Below, one piece after another: positions 1 through 8,100 of a stretch of DNA of 64,000 bases. The translations under genes were made by a program, and so were the position numbers. A model generated the notes under the pieces. The model did no database searches and had not been told where the DNA came from. It was given only the letters and a program-made list of their open reading frames with translations. Origin of the DNA: Novosphingobium lindaniclasticum LE124 (lineage in GTDB: Bacteria > Pseudomonadota > Alphaproteobacteria > Sphingomonadales > Sphingomonadaceae); contig NZ_ATHL01000083.1 in the NCBI RefSeq assembly GCF_000445125.1, forward strand, positions 30,102 through 94,101, written 5' to 3'. Each line of letters starts with the position of its first letter. Within the stretch, counting starts at the first letter, position 1.

Positions 1-2
1 CG

Positions 3-116
3 TTCAAGGCCGTCGTCGAAGGCGAGTACGACCACCTTCCCGAAGCTGCCTTCTACATGGTCGGCGGCATCGACGAGGCGGTCGAAAAGGCCAAGAAGCT
101 GGCCGAAGAGGCGTAA
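3..116 (+). CDS. atpD: F1 ATP synthase beta subunit, C-terminal end (partial)
   Basis: Only the last 37 codons and the stop are inside the window. The tail ([19 protein letters not shown]) is the characteristic C-terminal helix region of the catalytic beta subunit of F1Fo ATP synthase, which makes ATP from ADP and phosphate at the membrane. The next gene, 6 bp downstream on the same strand, is atpC, the normal order of the atp operon, which supports the call. The start lies outside the window. Confidence 0.93.
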   Translation, partial: FKAVVEGEYDHLPEAAFYMVGGIDEAVEKAKKLAEEA

Positions 117-122
117 TCGATC

Positions 123-377
123 ATGGCTCTGCACTTCGAACTCGTCACGCCGGCCAAGCTCGTCCGCTCGGAAGACGTCCACATGGTGGTCGTCCCCGGC
201 ACCGAGGGCGAGTTCGGCGTGCTGGAGGGCCATGCGCCCTTCATGTCGACGATCGCCGACGGCGCGCTCAAGGTCTACAGGACCGACGGCGCCGCACCGG
301 AAGAGATCCGCATCACCGGCGGCTTCGCCGAAGTGGGCGACAAGGGCCTGACCGTGCTCGCCGAGCACGTCGGCTGA
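123..377 (+). CDS. atpC: F1 ATP synthase epsilon subunit
   Basis: An 84-residue protein matching the N-terminal beta-sandwich of the epsilon subunit ([14 protein letters not shown], then [16 protein letters not shown] around residues 25-40). Epsilon sits in the central stalk, couples rotor to catalytic head and inhibits ATP hydrolysis. It is short: the helical hairpin found in the 130-residue enterobacterial protein is missing, which is usual for alphaproteobacteria of this group. It follows atpD by 6 bp and ends the atp operon, with a hairpin terminator 50 bp downstream. Confidence 0.95.
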   Translation: MALHFELVTPAKLVRSEDVHMVVVPGTEGEFGVLEGHAPFMSTIADGALKVYRTDGAAPEEIRITGGFAEVGDKGLTVLAEHVG

Positions 378-425
378 ACGTGCTCATCCGAGCACGGGGC
401 CTGATCTAAACGCGAGCCGCGTTCG

Positions 426-461
426 AAAGGGCGTCGCCGGGAAAGCCGGCGGCGCCCTTTT
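426..461 (+). terminator. Rho-independent terminator of the atp operon
   Basis: A stem of about 15 bp (426-440 pairs with 445-460, one mismatch) with a GAAA-type tetraloop, followed by a short T run. It lies 50 bp after the atpC stop and before the convergent HNH gene, so it probably ends transcription in both directions (the left arm begins with AAA). Confidence 0.8.
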
Positions 462-488
462 CGTTTGCACCCTTCTCTTGCCTCTGGG

Positions 489-770
489 TCACTTTCGCCG
501 TGCAGTCGGCGCGTGGAAATCGGGCGGCTTGCTCGCCACCCAGCGAACGAAGCGGCGGATTTCCTCCTTTTCCAACAAGGCGCGCGCGGCCGCAGGCATG
601 CGCGCCAGTTCGGCGTTGGTGAAGCTCGCATGGATCGTGCGGTGGCAGATCGGATGAAGCGGAACGACTTCGCGTCCGCCCCGGCTTTTCGGCACCGGAT
701 GGTGCCACTCCACTTTGCGTCCGAGCGGCCTGGCGCAGAGCCAGCACGTCTTCGCGTCACTCTCCGTCAC
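489..770 (-). CDS. Small HNH endonuclease-type protein
   Basis: A 93-residue protein with the zinc-binding/HNH pattern: CWLC near residues 9-12, WHHPVPKSRGG near 22-32 and PICHRTIHA near 40-48. This is the minimal beta-beta-alpha metal nuclease fold with a short helical tail. Stand-alone HNH proteins of this size can be nicking or restriction-like nucleases, but the substrate cannot be read from the sequence. It is a single gene convergent to atpC, with the divergent cpaF upstream. No toxin/antitoxin, phage or restriction partner is adjacent, so it looks like a chromosomal orphan. Confidence 0.75.
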   Translation of the reverse strand: MTESDAKTCWLCARPLGRKVEWHHPVPKSRGGREVVPLHPICHRTIHASFTNAELARMPAAARALLEKEEIRRFVRWVASKPPDFHAPTARRK

Positions 771-896
771 TCGCTGTCGCTCTCTACCTGGCTCGTGCCC
801 ATTAGTAAGTTATCAAAGTTTCAACCTTAAATCTGCGCGCATCACGGGCGCATCGCCAAGGCATAACGACCGGGCGCTGAAAGGGTTGATGGCAAG

Positions 897-2381
897 ATGA
901 CTGCATTCGGGCGACGCAGCGGCATGGGCGGGCTCGGCCAGGGCGCCCGGCCCGCTTTCGGCGTGGCCAAGCCGCTCAAGATGGGCGCGGACGCGCCTGC
1001 CGCTCCCGGCGCTCCCGCCGTCGATCGCGCGGCTCCACAGAATTCGCGCGAAGATGCCCTCTCCCGCCTCGCGGACCGCGCCAATGCCGTGCACGACGGT
1101 CAGTCGGAGCAGAGCAGCTTCGAAGCCTCGATTCACAAGATCAAGGAGCAGGTCCTTCCCCGCCTGCTGGAACGCGTCGATCCCGAAGCCGCCGCCACCC
1201 TGACCAAGGACGAACTGTCCGAGGAATTCCGCCCGATCATCATGGAAGTCCTAGCCGAGCTGAAGATCACCTTCAACCGGCGCGAGCAGTTCGCGCTGGA
1301 GAAAGTGCTGATCGACGAACTGCTGGGCTTCGGACCGCTGGAGGAGCTGCTGAACGACCCGGATGTCTCGGACATCATGGTCAACGGTCCGAACCAGACC
1401 TACATCGAAAAGAAGGGCAAACTGCAGCTCGCGCCGACCAAGTTCCGCGACGAGCAGCACCTGTTCCAGATCGCCCAGCGCATCGTCAACCAGGTCGGTC
1501 GCCGCGTCGACCAGACCACCCCGCTGGCCGACGCCCGCCTCAAGGACGGCAGCCGCGTCAACGTGATCGTGCCGCCGCTCTCGCTGCGCGGCACCGCCAT
1601 CTCCATCCGCAAGTTCTCCGAGAAGCCGATCACCATCGACATGCTCAAGGACTTCGGTTCGATGAGCGACAAGATGGCGACCGCCCTCAAGATCGCCGGC
1701 GCCTGCCGCATGAACATCGTCATCTCGGGCGGCACCGGTTCGGGCAAGACGACCATGCTCAACGCGCTGTCGAAGATGATCGACCCGGGCGAGCGCGTGC
1801 TGACGATCGAGGATGCCGCCGAACTGCGGCTCCAGCAGCCACACTGGCTGCCGCTCGAAACCCGGCCGCCCAATCTTGAGGGTCAGGGCGCGATCACCAT
1901 CGGCGATCTCGTAAAGAACGCCCTGCGCATGCGCCCCGACCGGATCATCCTGGGCGAAATCCGCGGCGCCGAGTGCTTCGACCTGCTCGCCGCGATGAAC
2001 ACGGGCCACGACGGCTCGATGTGCACGCTCCATGCCAATAGCCCGCGGGAGTGCCTCGGCCGAATGGAGAACATGATCCTGATGGGCGACATCAAGATCC
2101 CCAAGGAAGCGATCAGCCGCCAGATCGCGGAATCGGTGGACCTCATCGTGCAGGTGAAACGCCTGCGCGACGGTTCGCGCCGCACTACCAACATCACCGA
2201 AGTGATCGGCATGGAAGGCGACGTGATCGTCACCCAGGAACTCTTCAAGTTCGAATACCTGGACGAGAGCGACGACGGCAAGATCATCGGCGAGTTCCGC
2301 AGCTCCGGCCTACGCCCTTATACGCTGGAAAAGGCGCGCCAGTTCGGCTTCGACCAGGCCTACCTCGAAGCCTGCCTGTAA
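897..2381 (+). CDS. cpaF: CpaF/TadA-family secretion ATPase
   Basis: A 494-residue AAA-type ATPase of the type II/IV secretion superfamily. The N-terminal ~70 residues are low complexity (Ala/Pro). The N-terminal domain follows, with LIDELLGFGPLEELLNDPDV near 140-160, then Walker A (SGGTGSGKTTM near 277), a Walker B/Asp box (IEDAAELRLQQ), and RPDRIILGEIRGAE and TGHDGSMCTLHANSP in the C-terminal half. The family powers assembly of Flp/tight-adherence pili from the cytoplasmic face of the membrane. No other tad/cpa genes (cpaB, C, E, tadB, C) lie in the window, so here it is an orphan next to the atp operon. The N-terminus starts at the first ATG after a 120-bp spacer. Confidence 0.9.
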   Translation: MTAFGRRSGMGGLGQGARPAFGVAKPLKMGADAPAAPGAPAVDRAAPQNSREDALSRLADRANAVHDGQSEQSSFEASIHKIKEQVLPRLLERVDPEAAATLTKDELSEEFRPIIMEVLAELKITFNRREQFALEKVLIDELLGFGPLEELLNDPDVSDIMVNGPNQTYIEKKGKLQLAPTKFRDEQHLFQIAQRIVNQVGRRVDQTTPLADARLKDGSRVNVIVPPLSLRGTAISIRKFSEKPITIDMLKDFGSMSDKMATALKIAGACRMNIVISGGTGSGKTTMLNALSKMIDPGERVLTIEDAAELRLQQPHWLPLETRPPNLEGQGAITIGDLVKNALRMRPDRIILGEIRGAECFDLLAAMNTGHDGSMCTLHANSPRECLGRMENMILMGDIKIPKEAISRQIAESVDLIVQVKRLRDGSRRTTNITEVIGMEGDVIVTQELFKFEYLDESDDGKIIGEFRSSGLRPYTLEKARQFGFDQAYLEACL

Positions 2382-2386
2382 GGGGG

Positions 2387-2593
2387 CTAACTCCGGAACA
2401 GGTCCTTGCCGACCACGCCGAGCAGGAGCACCGCCGCCATCAGTGCGAAAAAGAATACCGAAGTCCACGGCATGAACCCCACGCGGTCGAGATCGCGGCG
2501 CTTCATCCTGCGGCGATCGCCCAGCCAGGCTATGACAGCCAGCGCCACTGCGATGCCGCCGATCACGGCCATGATCTTGTCGGAGTCGTTCAT
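2387..2593 (-). CDS. Small two-helix membrane protein of unknown function
   Basis: A 68-residue protein with two predicted membrane helices (about residues 8-24 and 44-63) separated by a strongly basic loop (GDRRRMKRRDLDR), giving a hairpin topology with the loop in the cytoplasm. I do not recognise a family. It is convergent with cpaF (5 bp between stops) and divergent from the transporter gene at 2638. Coding is supported by the membrane pattern and by filling a gap between two real genes, but no homologue can be shown here. Confidence 0.55.
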   Translation of the reverse strand: MNDSDKIMAVIGGIAVALAVIAWLGDRRRMKRRDLDRVGFMPWTSVFFFALMAAVLLLGVVGKDLFRS

Positions 2594-2637
2594 AGAGCGC
2601 CCTTGCCTCGTTCGGCGGCGAAGTTAAAGCCCGCCAG

Positions 2638-3642
2638 GTGAGCACCCGCGAAACTTCCGGCGCCCGATCCCATCCCGATCGCCCCCTGCTCGCCATCACC
2701 CTGCGGCTGATGGCGATGGTGATGCTCTCGACGATGTTCATGCTGGTCAAGCTGGCCGGAGAGCGCGGCGTATCGGCGCCGGAGATGGTGTTCTGGCGCC
2801 AGGCGATGGCCGTGCCGCTGATCGCCGGATGGCTGCTTGCAACCGGCCGCATCGGCCTCCTCAAGACGCGCAGAGTGCCCTCCCATGCCTTCAGGGCCCT
2901 GGCCGGCACACTCGGCCTCGTCTGCAACGTCACCGCAGCGATGCTGCTGCCTCTGTCGGTAGGCACGACGCTGGGCTTCACGGCCCCCTTGTTCGCGGTC
3001 TTGATCACCGCCCTGATCCTGCGAGATCGTGTGGGTCCGTGGCGCTGGCTGGCGGTCGGCCTCGGCTTCGTCGGCGTGCTCGTCATCACCCAGCCTGCCG
3101 ATCTGCTCCACGGGGGGATCGGCAGCCTGCCGCCGATCGGTCTCGCCGCCGGCCTCGGCGCGGGCGTGGTGGTGGCCATCGTGAGCTTCCAGATACGCGA
3201 TCTCGCCCGAACCGAGGCGCCGATCGCCTGCGTGTTCTGGTTCGCCTTCTTCGGCTCGCTGCTGGCCGCCGTCCTGCTACCGCTATTCGGCCGCCCGCAC
3301 GAGGCGCAGGTCTGGCTGCTGCTCGTCGCCGTGGGCCTGGCCGGAACCCTCGCCCAACTGCTCATCACTGCCGCCCTGCGCCACGGCGCCGTCGCCACGG
3401 TAGTTGTCATGGACTATACTGCGCTGATCTGGGCAACGGTCTATGGATACACGATCTTCGGGCACCTTCCGGAGGCCTCGACATGGCTCGGCGCGCCCCT
3501 CATCATCGCTGCCGGGCTCATCATCACCTGGCGCGAGCATCACTTGTCCAAGCGGATCTCCCCCACCTCCGCGCTCGACGAAAGTGCCGCCGAGGAGAGC
3601 CTCGTCACCACACCGAAGATGACGCGGGAACCGGGCGCCTGA
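2638..3642 (+). CDS. DMT-superfamily (EamA) permease
   Basis: A 334-residue integral membrane protein with about ten hydrophobic helices arranged as two EamA repeats (roughly 16-150 and 165-295), typical of the drug/metabolite transporter superfamily. Features include FWRQAMAVPLIAGWLL in the first repeat and LIITAALRHGAVATVVVMDY in the second. Substrates of this branch range from amino acids to S-adenosylmethionine and cannot be read here. The start is a GTG; the C-terminal 40 residues are hydrophilic. It is a single gene ending 64 bp before the small lipoprotein genes. Confidence 0.85.
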   Translation: MSTRETSGARSHPDRPLLAITLRLMAMVMLSTMFMLVKLAGERGVSAPEMVFWRQAMAVPLIAGWLLATGRIGLLKTRRVPSHAFRALAGTLGLVCNVTAAMLLPLSVGTTLGFTAPLFAVLITALILRDRVGPWRWLAVGLGFVGVLVITQPADLLHGGIGSLPPIGLAAGLGAGVVVAIVSFQIRDLARTEAPIACVFWFAFFGSLLAAVLLPLFGRPHEAQVWLLLVAVGLAGTLAQLLITAALRHGAVATVVVMDYTALIWATVYGYTIFGHLPEASTWLGAPLIIAAGLIITWREHHLSKRISPTSALDESAAEESLVTTPKMTREPGA

Positions 3643-3651
3643 ATGCGAGTT
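3627..3651 (+). promoter_or_regulatory. Possible EcfG-type stress promoter for the first entericidin
   Basis: GGAAC at 3627-3631, 16 bp, then AGTT at 3648-3651. The alphaproteobacterial general-stress sigma factor EcfG reads GGAAC-N16/17-CGTT, so this is one mismatch off. It lies 55 bp upstream of the lipoprotein start and overlaps the transporter stop codon. Small entericidin-like genes are often in the EcfG regulon; the assignment here is inference from the motif only. Confidence 0.35.
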
Positions 3652-3706
3652 GCTCCCTTCGCTCCCCGCGCAATGCCGGGATCCAGCAGGATAAGGAATT
3701 CAAGCA

Positions 3707-3838
3707 ATGGTCAAGAAACTCGTTCTCGCCCTGGTGGCTGGCAGCATCGTCGTTTCGGCATCGGCCTGCAATACCGTGAAGGGTGCCGGCAAGGACGTCC
3801 AGTCGGTCGGTCAGGCCGGAGAAGACGCCATCAAGTGA
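3707..3838 (+). CDS. Entericidin A/B-family lipoprotein
   Basis: A 43-residue lipoprotein precursor: basic start (MVKKL), hydrophobic core, lipobox ending SASAC at residue 21, then the family signature NTVKGAGKDVQSVG. After signal peptidase II cleavage the mature peptide would be about 23 residues, anchored by the lipidated Cys. Entericidins in enterobacteria are stress-induced membrane-active peptides; in alphaproteobacteria they are common small lipoproteins of unclear role. It is followed by a paralogue at 3994. Confidence 0.85.
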   Translation: MVKKLVLALVAGSIVVSASACNTVKGAGKDVQSVGQAGEDAIK

Positions 3839-3842
3839 CTTG

Positions 3843-3893
3843 AAAGCGATCGCTTTATCCATACCGATGCGGCATGACGCTGCGTCGGTATGG
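3843..3893 (+). terminator. Palindrome and hairpin after the first entericidin
   Basis: Directly after the stop comes a perfect 14-bp palindrome (AAAGCGATCGCTTT, 3843-3856), then a second hairpin whose outer 9 bp are perfect (3859-3867 with 3885-3893). There is no clear T run, so it may stabilise the mRNA end rather than terminate. Confidence 0.5.
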
Positions 3894-3993
3894 CAAGTCG
3901 TGATCGCAGCCCCCTTCCCCTCGATTTTCGCATGGATTAGCGACGCGTGGAGGCGCTCATCCCGGGCGCCGTCGTTGGAAGGGTAAAGCAGTC

Positions 3994-4122
3994 ATGATCA
4001 GGAAAGCGGTTCTGGCGCTGGCCGTCTCGAGCCTCGTGGTCGGAGCAGCGGCCTGCAACACCGTGCGCGGTGTCGGCCAGGATATCGAGTCCGTCGCGAA
4101 TTCGGTGGATCGCGCGACCTGA
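3994..4122 (+). CDS. Entericidin A/B-family lipoprotein, second copy
   Basis: A 42-residue paralogue of the gene at 3707 with the same layout: MIRK start, hydrophobic core, lipobox GAAAC at residue 21, then NTVRGVGQDIESV. The two mature peptides share the CNTV-x-G-x-G-x-D-x-x-SV pattern but differ elsewhere, so the duplication is not recent. The copies are about 155 bp apart, each followed by its own hairpin, which suggests separate mRNA ends. Confidence 0.82.
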   Translation: MIRKAVLALAVSSLVVGAAACNTVRGVGQDIESVANSVDRAT

Positions 4123-4146
4123 CAGGCTGCGACCAGCCTATGCCAA

Positions 4147-4188
4147 TGCGGCGCGAAGCGGAATTCCCGTTTCGCGCCGCACGCATTT
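4147..4188 (+). terminator. Terminator after the second entericidin
   Basis: A perfect 11-bp stem (4147-4157 with 4171-4181) around a 13-nt loop, followed by a short T-rich stretch. It lies 25 bp after the lipoprotein stop and before the convergent membrane-protein gene. Confidence 0.65.
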
Positions 4189-4208
4189 CAAGCTAACGAG
4201 ATCCGGCT

Positions 4209-4724
4209 TCAACTGTCGGTGATATGCGCCGCCACCATGGCGCGCGCCCTCTGCCAGAGGATCAGCCGGCTCACCAGCACCATGCCCAGCACGAAACCCA
4301 GCATGGCATCGGTCATGATCTGCGCGTTTGCAGCGGGGTGGCCAGCGCCCACTGTCATGCCGCCCGGAAGGATCATGCGCCGCGCTGCAAAGACGGCCAG
4401 AAGCAGCAGCAGCGCGAGAGGCGACTGGCGCATCATCACCCGCGCTTCGTCGCCCTCCCCCTCGACATGAAGCCGCATCAGGCGGGAGCGCTGCATGCCG
4501 ATGCCGCCACCGATGGCTAAGCCGGCTGCAAGCGCCGCCCACCCGAGGAGGCTCGGCGGCATGCCGTAGAGCGCCACGCTTACCGCCGCCGTGACGATCG
4601 CCGGCGCAATCCAAAGCAGGGGGAGACGGAGCAGCCTGGCCTTCTCAAGGCTGCGGAACCGCCAGGCCATCACCCCAGCGAATATCAGCAGCGGCAACCA
4701 GGCCCCGGATCCGCCTCCCCCCAT
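4209..4724 (-). CDS. Multi-pass membrane protein, CcdC/DUF1453-like
   Basis: A 171-residue protein with about five hydrophobic helices (roughly 8-22, 35-52, 58-75, 101-115 and 133-152). The arrangement (short N-terminal helix, a basic RFRSLEKARLLR linker, paired helices and a polar GEGDEARVMMR segment) resembles the CcdC/DUF1453 family, whose function is not established in alphaproteobacteria. It starts 5 bp after the gcvPB stop on the same strand, so it is probably the last gene of the glycine-cleavage transcript. The family assignment is tentative. Confidence 0.6.
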   Translation of the reverse strand: MGGGGSGAWLPLLIFAGVMAWRFRSLEKARLLRLPLLWIAPAIVTAAVSVALYGMPPSLLGWAALAAGLAIGGGIGMQRSRLMRLHVEGEGDEARVMMRQSPLALLLLLAVFAARRMILPGGMTVGAGHPAANAQIMTDAMLGFVLGMVLVSRLILWQRARAMVAAHITDS

Positions 4725-4729
4725 ATGGC

Positions 4730-6331
4730 TCAGCTACCGCCGAATTCGCTCAGCGACGGGGTGGCCGGCTCGCCGGGCGTTCCCTGCCACACGAGCACCG
4801 GCTTGCGGGCGGCGAGCGTTTCGTCAAGGCGACGACGCGGCGCGAAGTGCGGCGCGCTGTGGAGGCTTTGGTCGCCATCCTTTGCGCGCTGGGCAAGGCT
4901 GCGCAGCGAACCGATGAAGCGGTCGAGACCGGCCTTGCTCTCGGTCTCGGTCGGCTCGACCAGCATCGCCCCCTTCACCACCAGCGGGAAGTAGACCGTC
5001 ATCGGGTGGAAGCCCTCGTCGATCAGGCCCTTGGCGATGTCCAGCGTGGAGAAGCCCTCGGCCAGCCCCGCATCGCTGAACAGCGCCTCGTGCATGCACG
5101 GGCCGCTCTTGGCGAAGGGTGCCGGCAGCAGGTCCTCGCAGGAACGCAGGACGTAGTTGGCATTGAGCACCGCGTCCTCGGCGACCTGGCGCAGACCGTC
5201 GGCGCCGTGGCTGAGAATGTAGGTCAGCGCGCGGGTGAACATACCCATCTGGCCGTGGAAGGCGACCATGCGGCCGAATGCCTGTGCGTGACCCTCGCCC
5301 GCGTTTTCCTCTTCGACGAGGTGCACGCGGCCGTCGTCACCGCGGCTGACGAAGGGCAGCGGCGCGAAAGGCGCCAGCGCTTCGGACAGCACGACCGGAC
5401 CGGCACCGGGGCCGCCACCACCGTGCGGGGTGGAGAAGGTCTTGTGCAGGTTGATGTGCATGGCATCGACGCCGAGGTCGCCGGGGCGCACTTTGCCGAC
5501 GATGGCGTTGAAGTTCGCGCCGTCGCAATAGACGTAGCCGCCGGCTGCGTGAACCGCGTCGCCGATCGCCTTCATCTCTGGCTCGAACAGGCCGCAGGTG
5601 TTGGGATTGGTGATCATCACGCCCGCGACGTTCGGGCCCAGCTTGGCCTTGAGCGCCTCGACATCGACGCGGCCTTCCGGGGTCGCCGGGATCGATTGCA
5701 CCTTGAAGCCCGCGAAGGCGGCCGTTGCCGGGTTGGTGCCGTGGGCACTCTCGGGCACCAGCACCACGTCGCGCTTCTCGCCGCGCGCGTCGAGCGCGGC
5801 GCGGATGCAGAGCAACCCGCAAAGCTCGCCATGGGCGCCGGCCTTGGGGCTCATGGCCACCGAGGCCATGCCGGTCAGCGTGATCAGCCAGTCAGCCAGT
5901 TGCTCGATCACTTCCAGCGCGCCCTCGACCGTCTTCTGCGGCTGGAGCGGGTGAACGTCCGCAAAGCCCGGCAGGCGGGCCATCTTCTCATTCAGGCGGG
6001 GGTTGTGCTTCATCGTGCACGAACCGAGCGGGAACGGCCCGAGGTCGATCGCATAGTTCTGGCGCGACAGGCGGGTGTAGTGGCGCACGGTTTCCGGCTC
6101 GGTCAGGCCCGGCAGCGCCGGCGCCGACTTGCGCAGGAACTTCGACAGGCCTGCAGCCGCCGGACGGCTGGGCTTGTCGAGATCGACGCCGCATTTTTCG
6201 GAAGAGCCGAGTTCAAAGCTGAGCGCTTCTTCCAGCATCAGGCCATAGTCGCCCGAGGCGGTCTTGAAACCAGCGCCTTCACCGGCTTCACCCATCTGAG
6301 GGCGCCAGCCGCTTGCGTTTACCGCGTTCAT
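4730..6331 (-). CDS. gcvPB: Glycine dehydrogenase (decarboxylating) subunit 2
   Basis: A 533-residue protein, the C-terminal half of the P-protein of the glycine cleavage system. P-protein decarboxylates glycine with PLP and passes the aminomethyl group to the lipoyl arm of GcvH. The PLP-lysine motif is visible ([16 protein letters not shown] near residue 275), as are [15 protein letters not shown] and [12 protein letters not shown]. It is split from gcvPA, as in Gram-positives and many alphaproteobacteria, with a 4-bp ATGA overlap implying translational coupling. The N-terminal 30 residues are extended compared with the shortest family members. Confidence 0.96.
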   Translation of the reverse strand: MNAVNASGWRPQMGEAGEGAGFKTASGDYGLMLEEALSFELGSSEKCGVDLDKPSRPAAAGLSKFLRKSAPALPGLTEPETVRHYTRLSRQNYAIDLGPFPLGSCTMKHNPRLNEKMARLPGFADVHPLQPQKTVEGALEVIEQLADWLITLTGMASVAMSPKAGAHGELCGLLCIRAALDARGEKRDVVLVPESAHGTNPATAAFAGFKVQSIPATPEGRVDVEALKAKLGPNVAGVMITNPNTCGLFEPEMKAIGDAVHAAGGYVYCDGANFNAIVGKVRPGDLGVDAMHINLHKTFSTPHGGGGPGAGPVVLSEALAPFAPLPFVSRGDDGRVHLVEEENAGEGHAQAFGRMVAFHGQMGMFTRALTYILSHGADGLRQVAEDAVLNANYVLRSCEDLLPAPFAKSGPCMHEALFSDAGLAEGFSTLDIAKGLIDEGFHPMTVYFPLVVKGAMLVEPTETESKAGLDRFIGSLRSLAQRAKDGDQSLHSAPHFAPRRRLDETLAARKPVLVWQGTPGEPATPSLSEFGGS

Positions 6332-7686
6332 GCCAGCACTCCTTCAAGTTCACGGGCAAAGGTCTCGATATCCTCGTCGGTCACGGTTTCAGTCGCCGTC
6401 ACCAGCAGGCCATTGTGGAGGTCGATGTCTTCGGGGAACAGGCGGCCGAGCGAGACGCCGCCCAGCACCTTGCGGTCGGCCAGTTCGCGCACGACTTCAC
6501 GAGCGTCGCGCGGCAGCACCAGCGTCGCCTCGTTGAAGTAGGCGTCGTTCAGCACCGTCACGCCCGGCACCTTGGCCAGCCGCTCGATCAGGGTCTGTGC
6601 CTTGTCGTGGTTCACGGCTGCAAGCTGGGCCAGGCCTTCACCGCCTAGCAGGGTCAGGTGAATGCTGAAAGCCAGCGCGCAAAGACCTGAATTCGTGCAG
6701 ATATTGCTGGTCGCTTTCTCGCGGCGGATATGCTGTTCGCGCGTGGAGAGCGTGAGCACAAAGCCGCGCTTGCCTTCGGCGTCGACAGTCTGGCCGCATA
6801 GGCGGCCCGGCATCTGGCGCACGAACTTCTCCCGGCAGCCGAACAGGCCCAGGTACGGGCCACCGAACTGCAGGCCCACGCCGATCGACTGGCCTTCGCC
6901 CACGACGATATCGGCACCCAGGGCGCCCGGAGCCTCGATCATGCCCAGCGCTACCGGCTCGGTAACGACGGCAACGAGCAGCGCGCCCTTGGCGTGGGCG
7001 GCATCGGCAATCGCGGCAAGGTCAGGAATGCGGCCCATCACGTCCGGATACTGGACGACCACGCAGGAGGTCTTGTCGTCGATCGCCGCGATCACCGCCG
7101 CATCGTCAGCCTCGGCCACCAGTTCGGGCTTCAGCGAAACGATGTCGTCCTCGGTGAACTTCGCCATCGTGCGCACCACTTCGGCGTAGTGCGGGTGCAG
7201 TCCGCTGGACAGCACGGCGCGATCCTTGCGGGTCACGCGCGCGGCCATCAGGATGGCTTCCCAGCAGGCGGTCGAACCGTCGTACATCGAGGCGTTGGCG
7301 ATGTCGGTACCGAACAGCCGCGCCACCTGCGTCTGGAACTCGAACAGCACCTGCAGCGTGCCCTGCGCGATTTCCGGCTGGTAGGGCGTGTAGGCGGTCA
7401 GAAACTCGCCGCGCTGGATCAGGTGATCGACGGAGGCGGGGACGTGATGGCGATAGGCACCGGCGCCGATGAAGAACGGCGCGGTGCCGGCCGAAAGGTT
7501 CTTCGCCGCAAGCGCGGACATGTGCCGCTCCACCGCCATTTCGCTGGCGTGGGCGGGCAGCCCCTCGATGGGGCCGGAAAGCCGGGCCTCGGCGGGCACG
7601 TCGACGAACAGATCGTCAACCGTGTCGGCACCGATGACGCCGAGCATCTCGGCACGATCGGCGGGAGTCAGGGGCAGGTAACGCAA
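6328..7686 (-). CDS. gcvPA: Glycine dehydrogenase (decarboxylating) subunit 1
   Basis: A 452-residue N-terminal half of the split P-protein. It starts with the standard [15 protein letters not shown] and contains [30 protein letters not shown] and [12 protein letters not shown], all hallmark segments of the family. It pairs with GcvPB to form the active alpha2-beta2 enzyme. Third gene of the gcvT-gcvH-gcvPA-gcvPB operon, 30 bp after gcvH and overlapping gcvPB by 4 bp. Regulation should follow the glycine riboswitch upstream of gcvT. Confidence 0.96.
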   Translation of the reverse strand: MRYLPLTPADRAEMLGVIGADTVDDLFVDVPAEARLSGPIEGLPAHASEMAVERHMSALAAKNLSAGTAPFFIGAGAYRHHVPASVDHLIQRGEFLTAYTPYQPEIAQGTLQVLFEFQTQVARLFGTDIANASMYDGSTACWEAILMAARVTRKDRAVLSSGLHPHYAEVVRTMAKFTEDDIVSLKPELVAEADDAAVIAAIDDKTSCVVVQYPDVMGRIPDLAAIADAAHAKGALLVAVVTEPVALGMIEAPGALGADIVVGEGQSIGVGLQFGGPYLGLFGCREKFVRQMPGRLCGQTVDAEGKRGFVLTLSTREQHIRREKATSNICTNSGLCALAFSIHLTLLGGEGLAQLAAVNHDKAQTLIERLAKVPGVTVLNDAYFNEATLVLPRDAREVVRELADRKVLGGVSLGRLFPEDIDLHNGLLVTATETVTDEDIETFARELEGVLA

Positions 7687-7716
7687 GCGGCGATACTCCG
7701 TGAATATATCTTTAAA

Positions 7717-8088
7717 TCAGAGGCTTTCGACGTACTGCTTGTAAGCAGCCTCATCCATCAGCGCTTCCAGCTCCGAAGCGTCCGAGAGCCTGATGCGGAA
7801 CAGCCAGCCTCCGGTTTCGGCCTGGGTGTTGACCAGTTCCGGCTCGTCGGTCAGCGCGCCGTTGGCTTCGGCGATGGTGCCCGAAACCGGCGTGTAGACG
7901 TCGGAAGCAGCCTTCACGGAGTCGACTACGGCGACCGAGTCACCCTTGCCGAACGTGGCACCGGCTTCGGGCAGATCGACGAAAGTGATGTCGCCAAGCT
8001 GGCCCTGTGCATAATCGGTGATGCCCACGGTGCCGAGGTCGCCCTCGATTTCGATCCACTCGTGTTCCTGCGAGAAATAACGGGTCAT
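7717..8088 (-). CDS. gcvH: Glycine cleavage system H protein (lipoyl carrier)
   Basis: A 123-residue lipoyl carrier. The lipoylated lysine is K59 in VVDSVKAASDVYTPVSG. It shuttles the aminomethyl group from GcvP to GcvT and is reoxidised by lipoamide dehydrogenase, whose gene is not in this window. Length and motif order match the family exactly. It lies 12 bp after gcvT, with an ATG start. Confidence 0.97.
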   Translation of the reverse strand: MTRYFSQEHEWIEIEGDLGTVGITDYAQGQLGDITFVDLPEAGATFGKGDSVAVVDSVKAASDVYTPVSGTIAEANGALTDEPELVNTQAETGGWLFRIRLSDASELEALMDEAAYKQYVESL

Positions 8089-8100
8089 GGGAGAAGCTCC

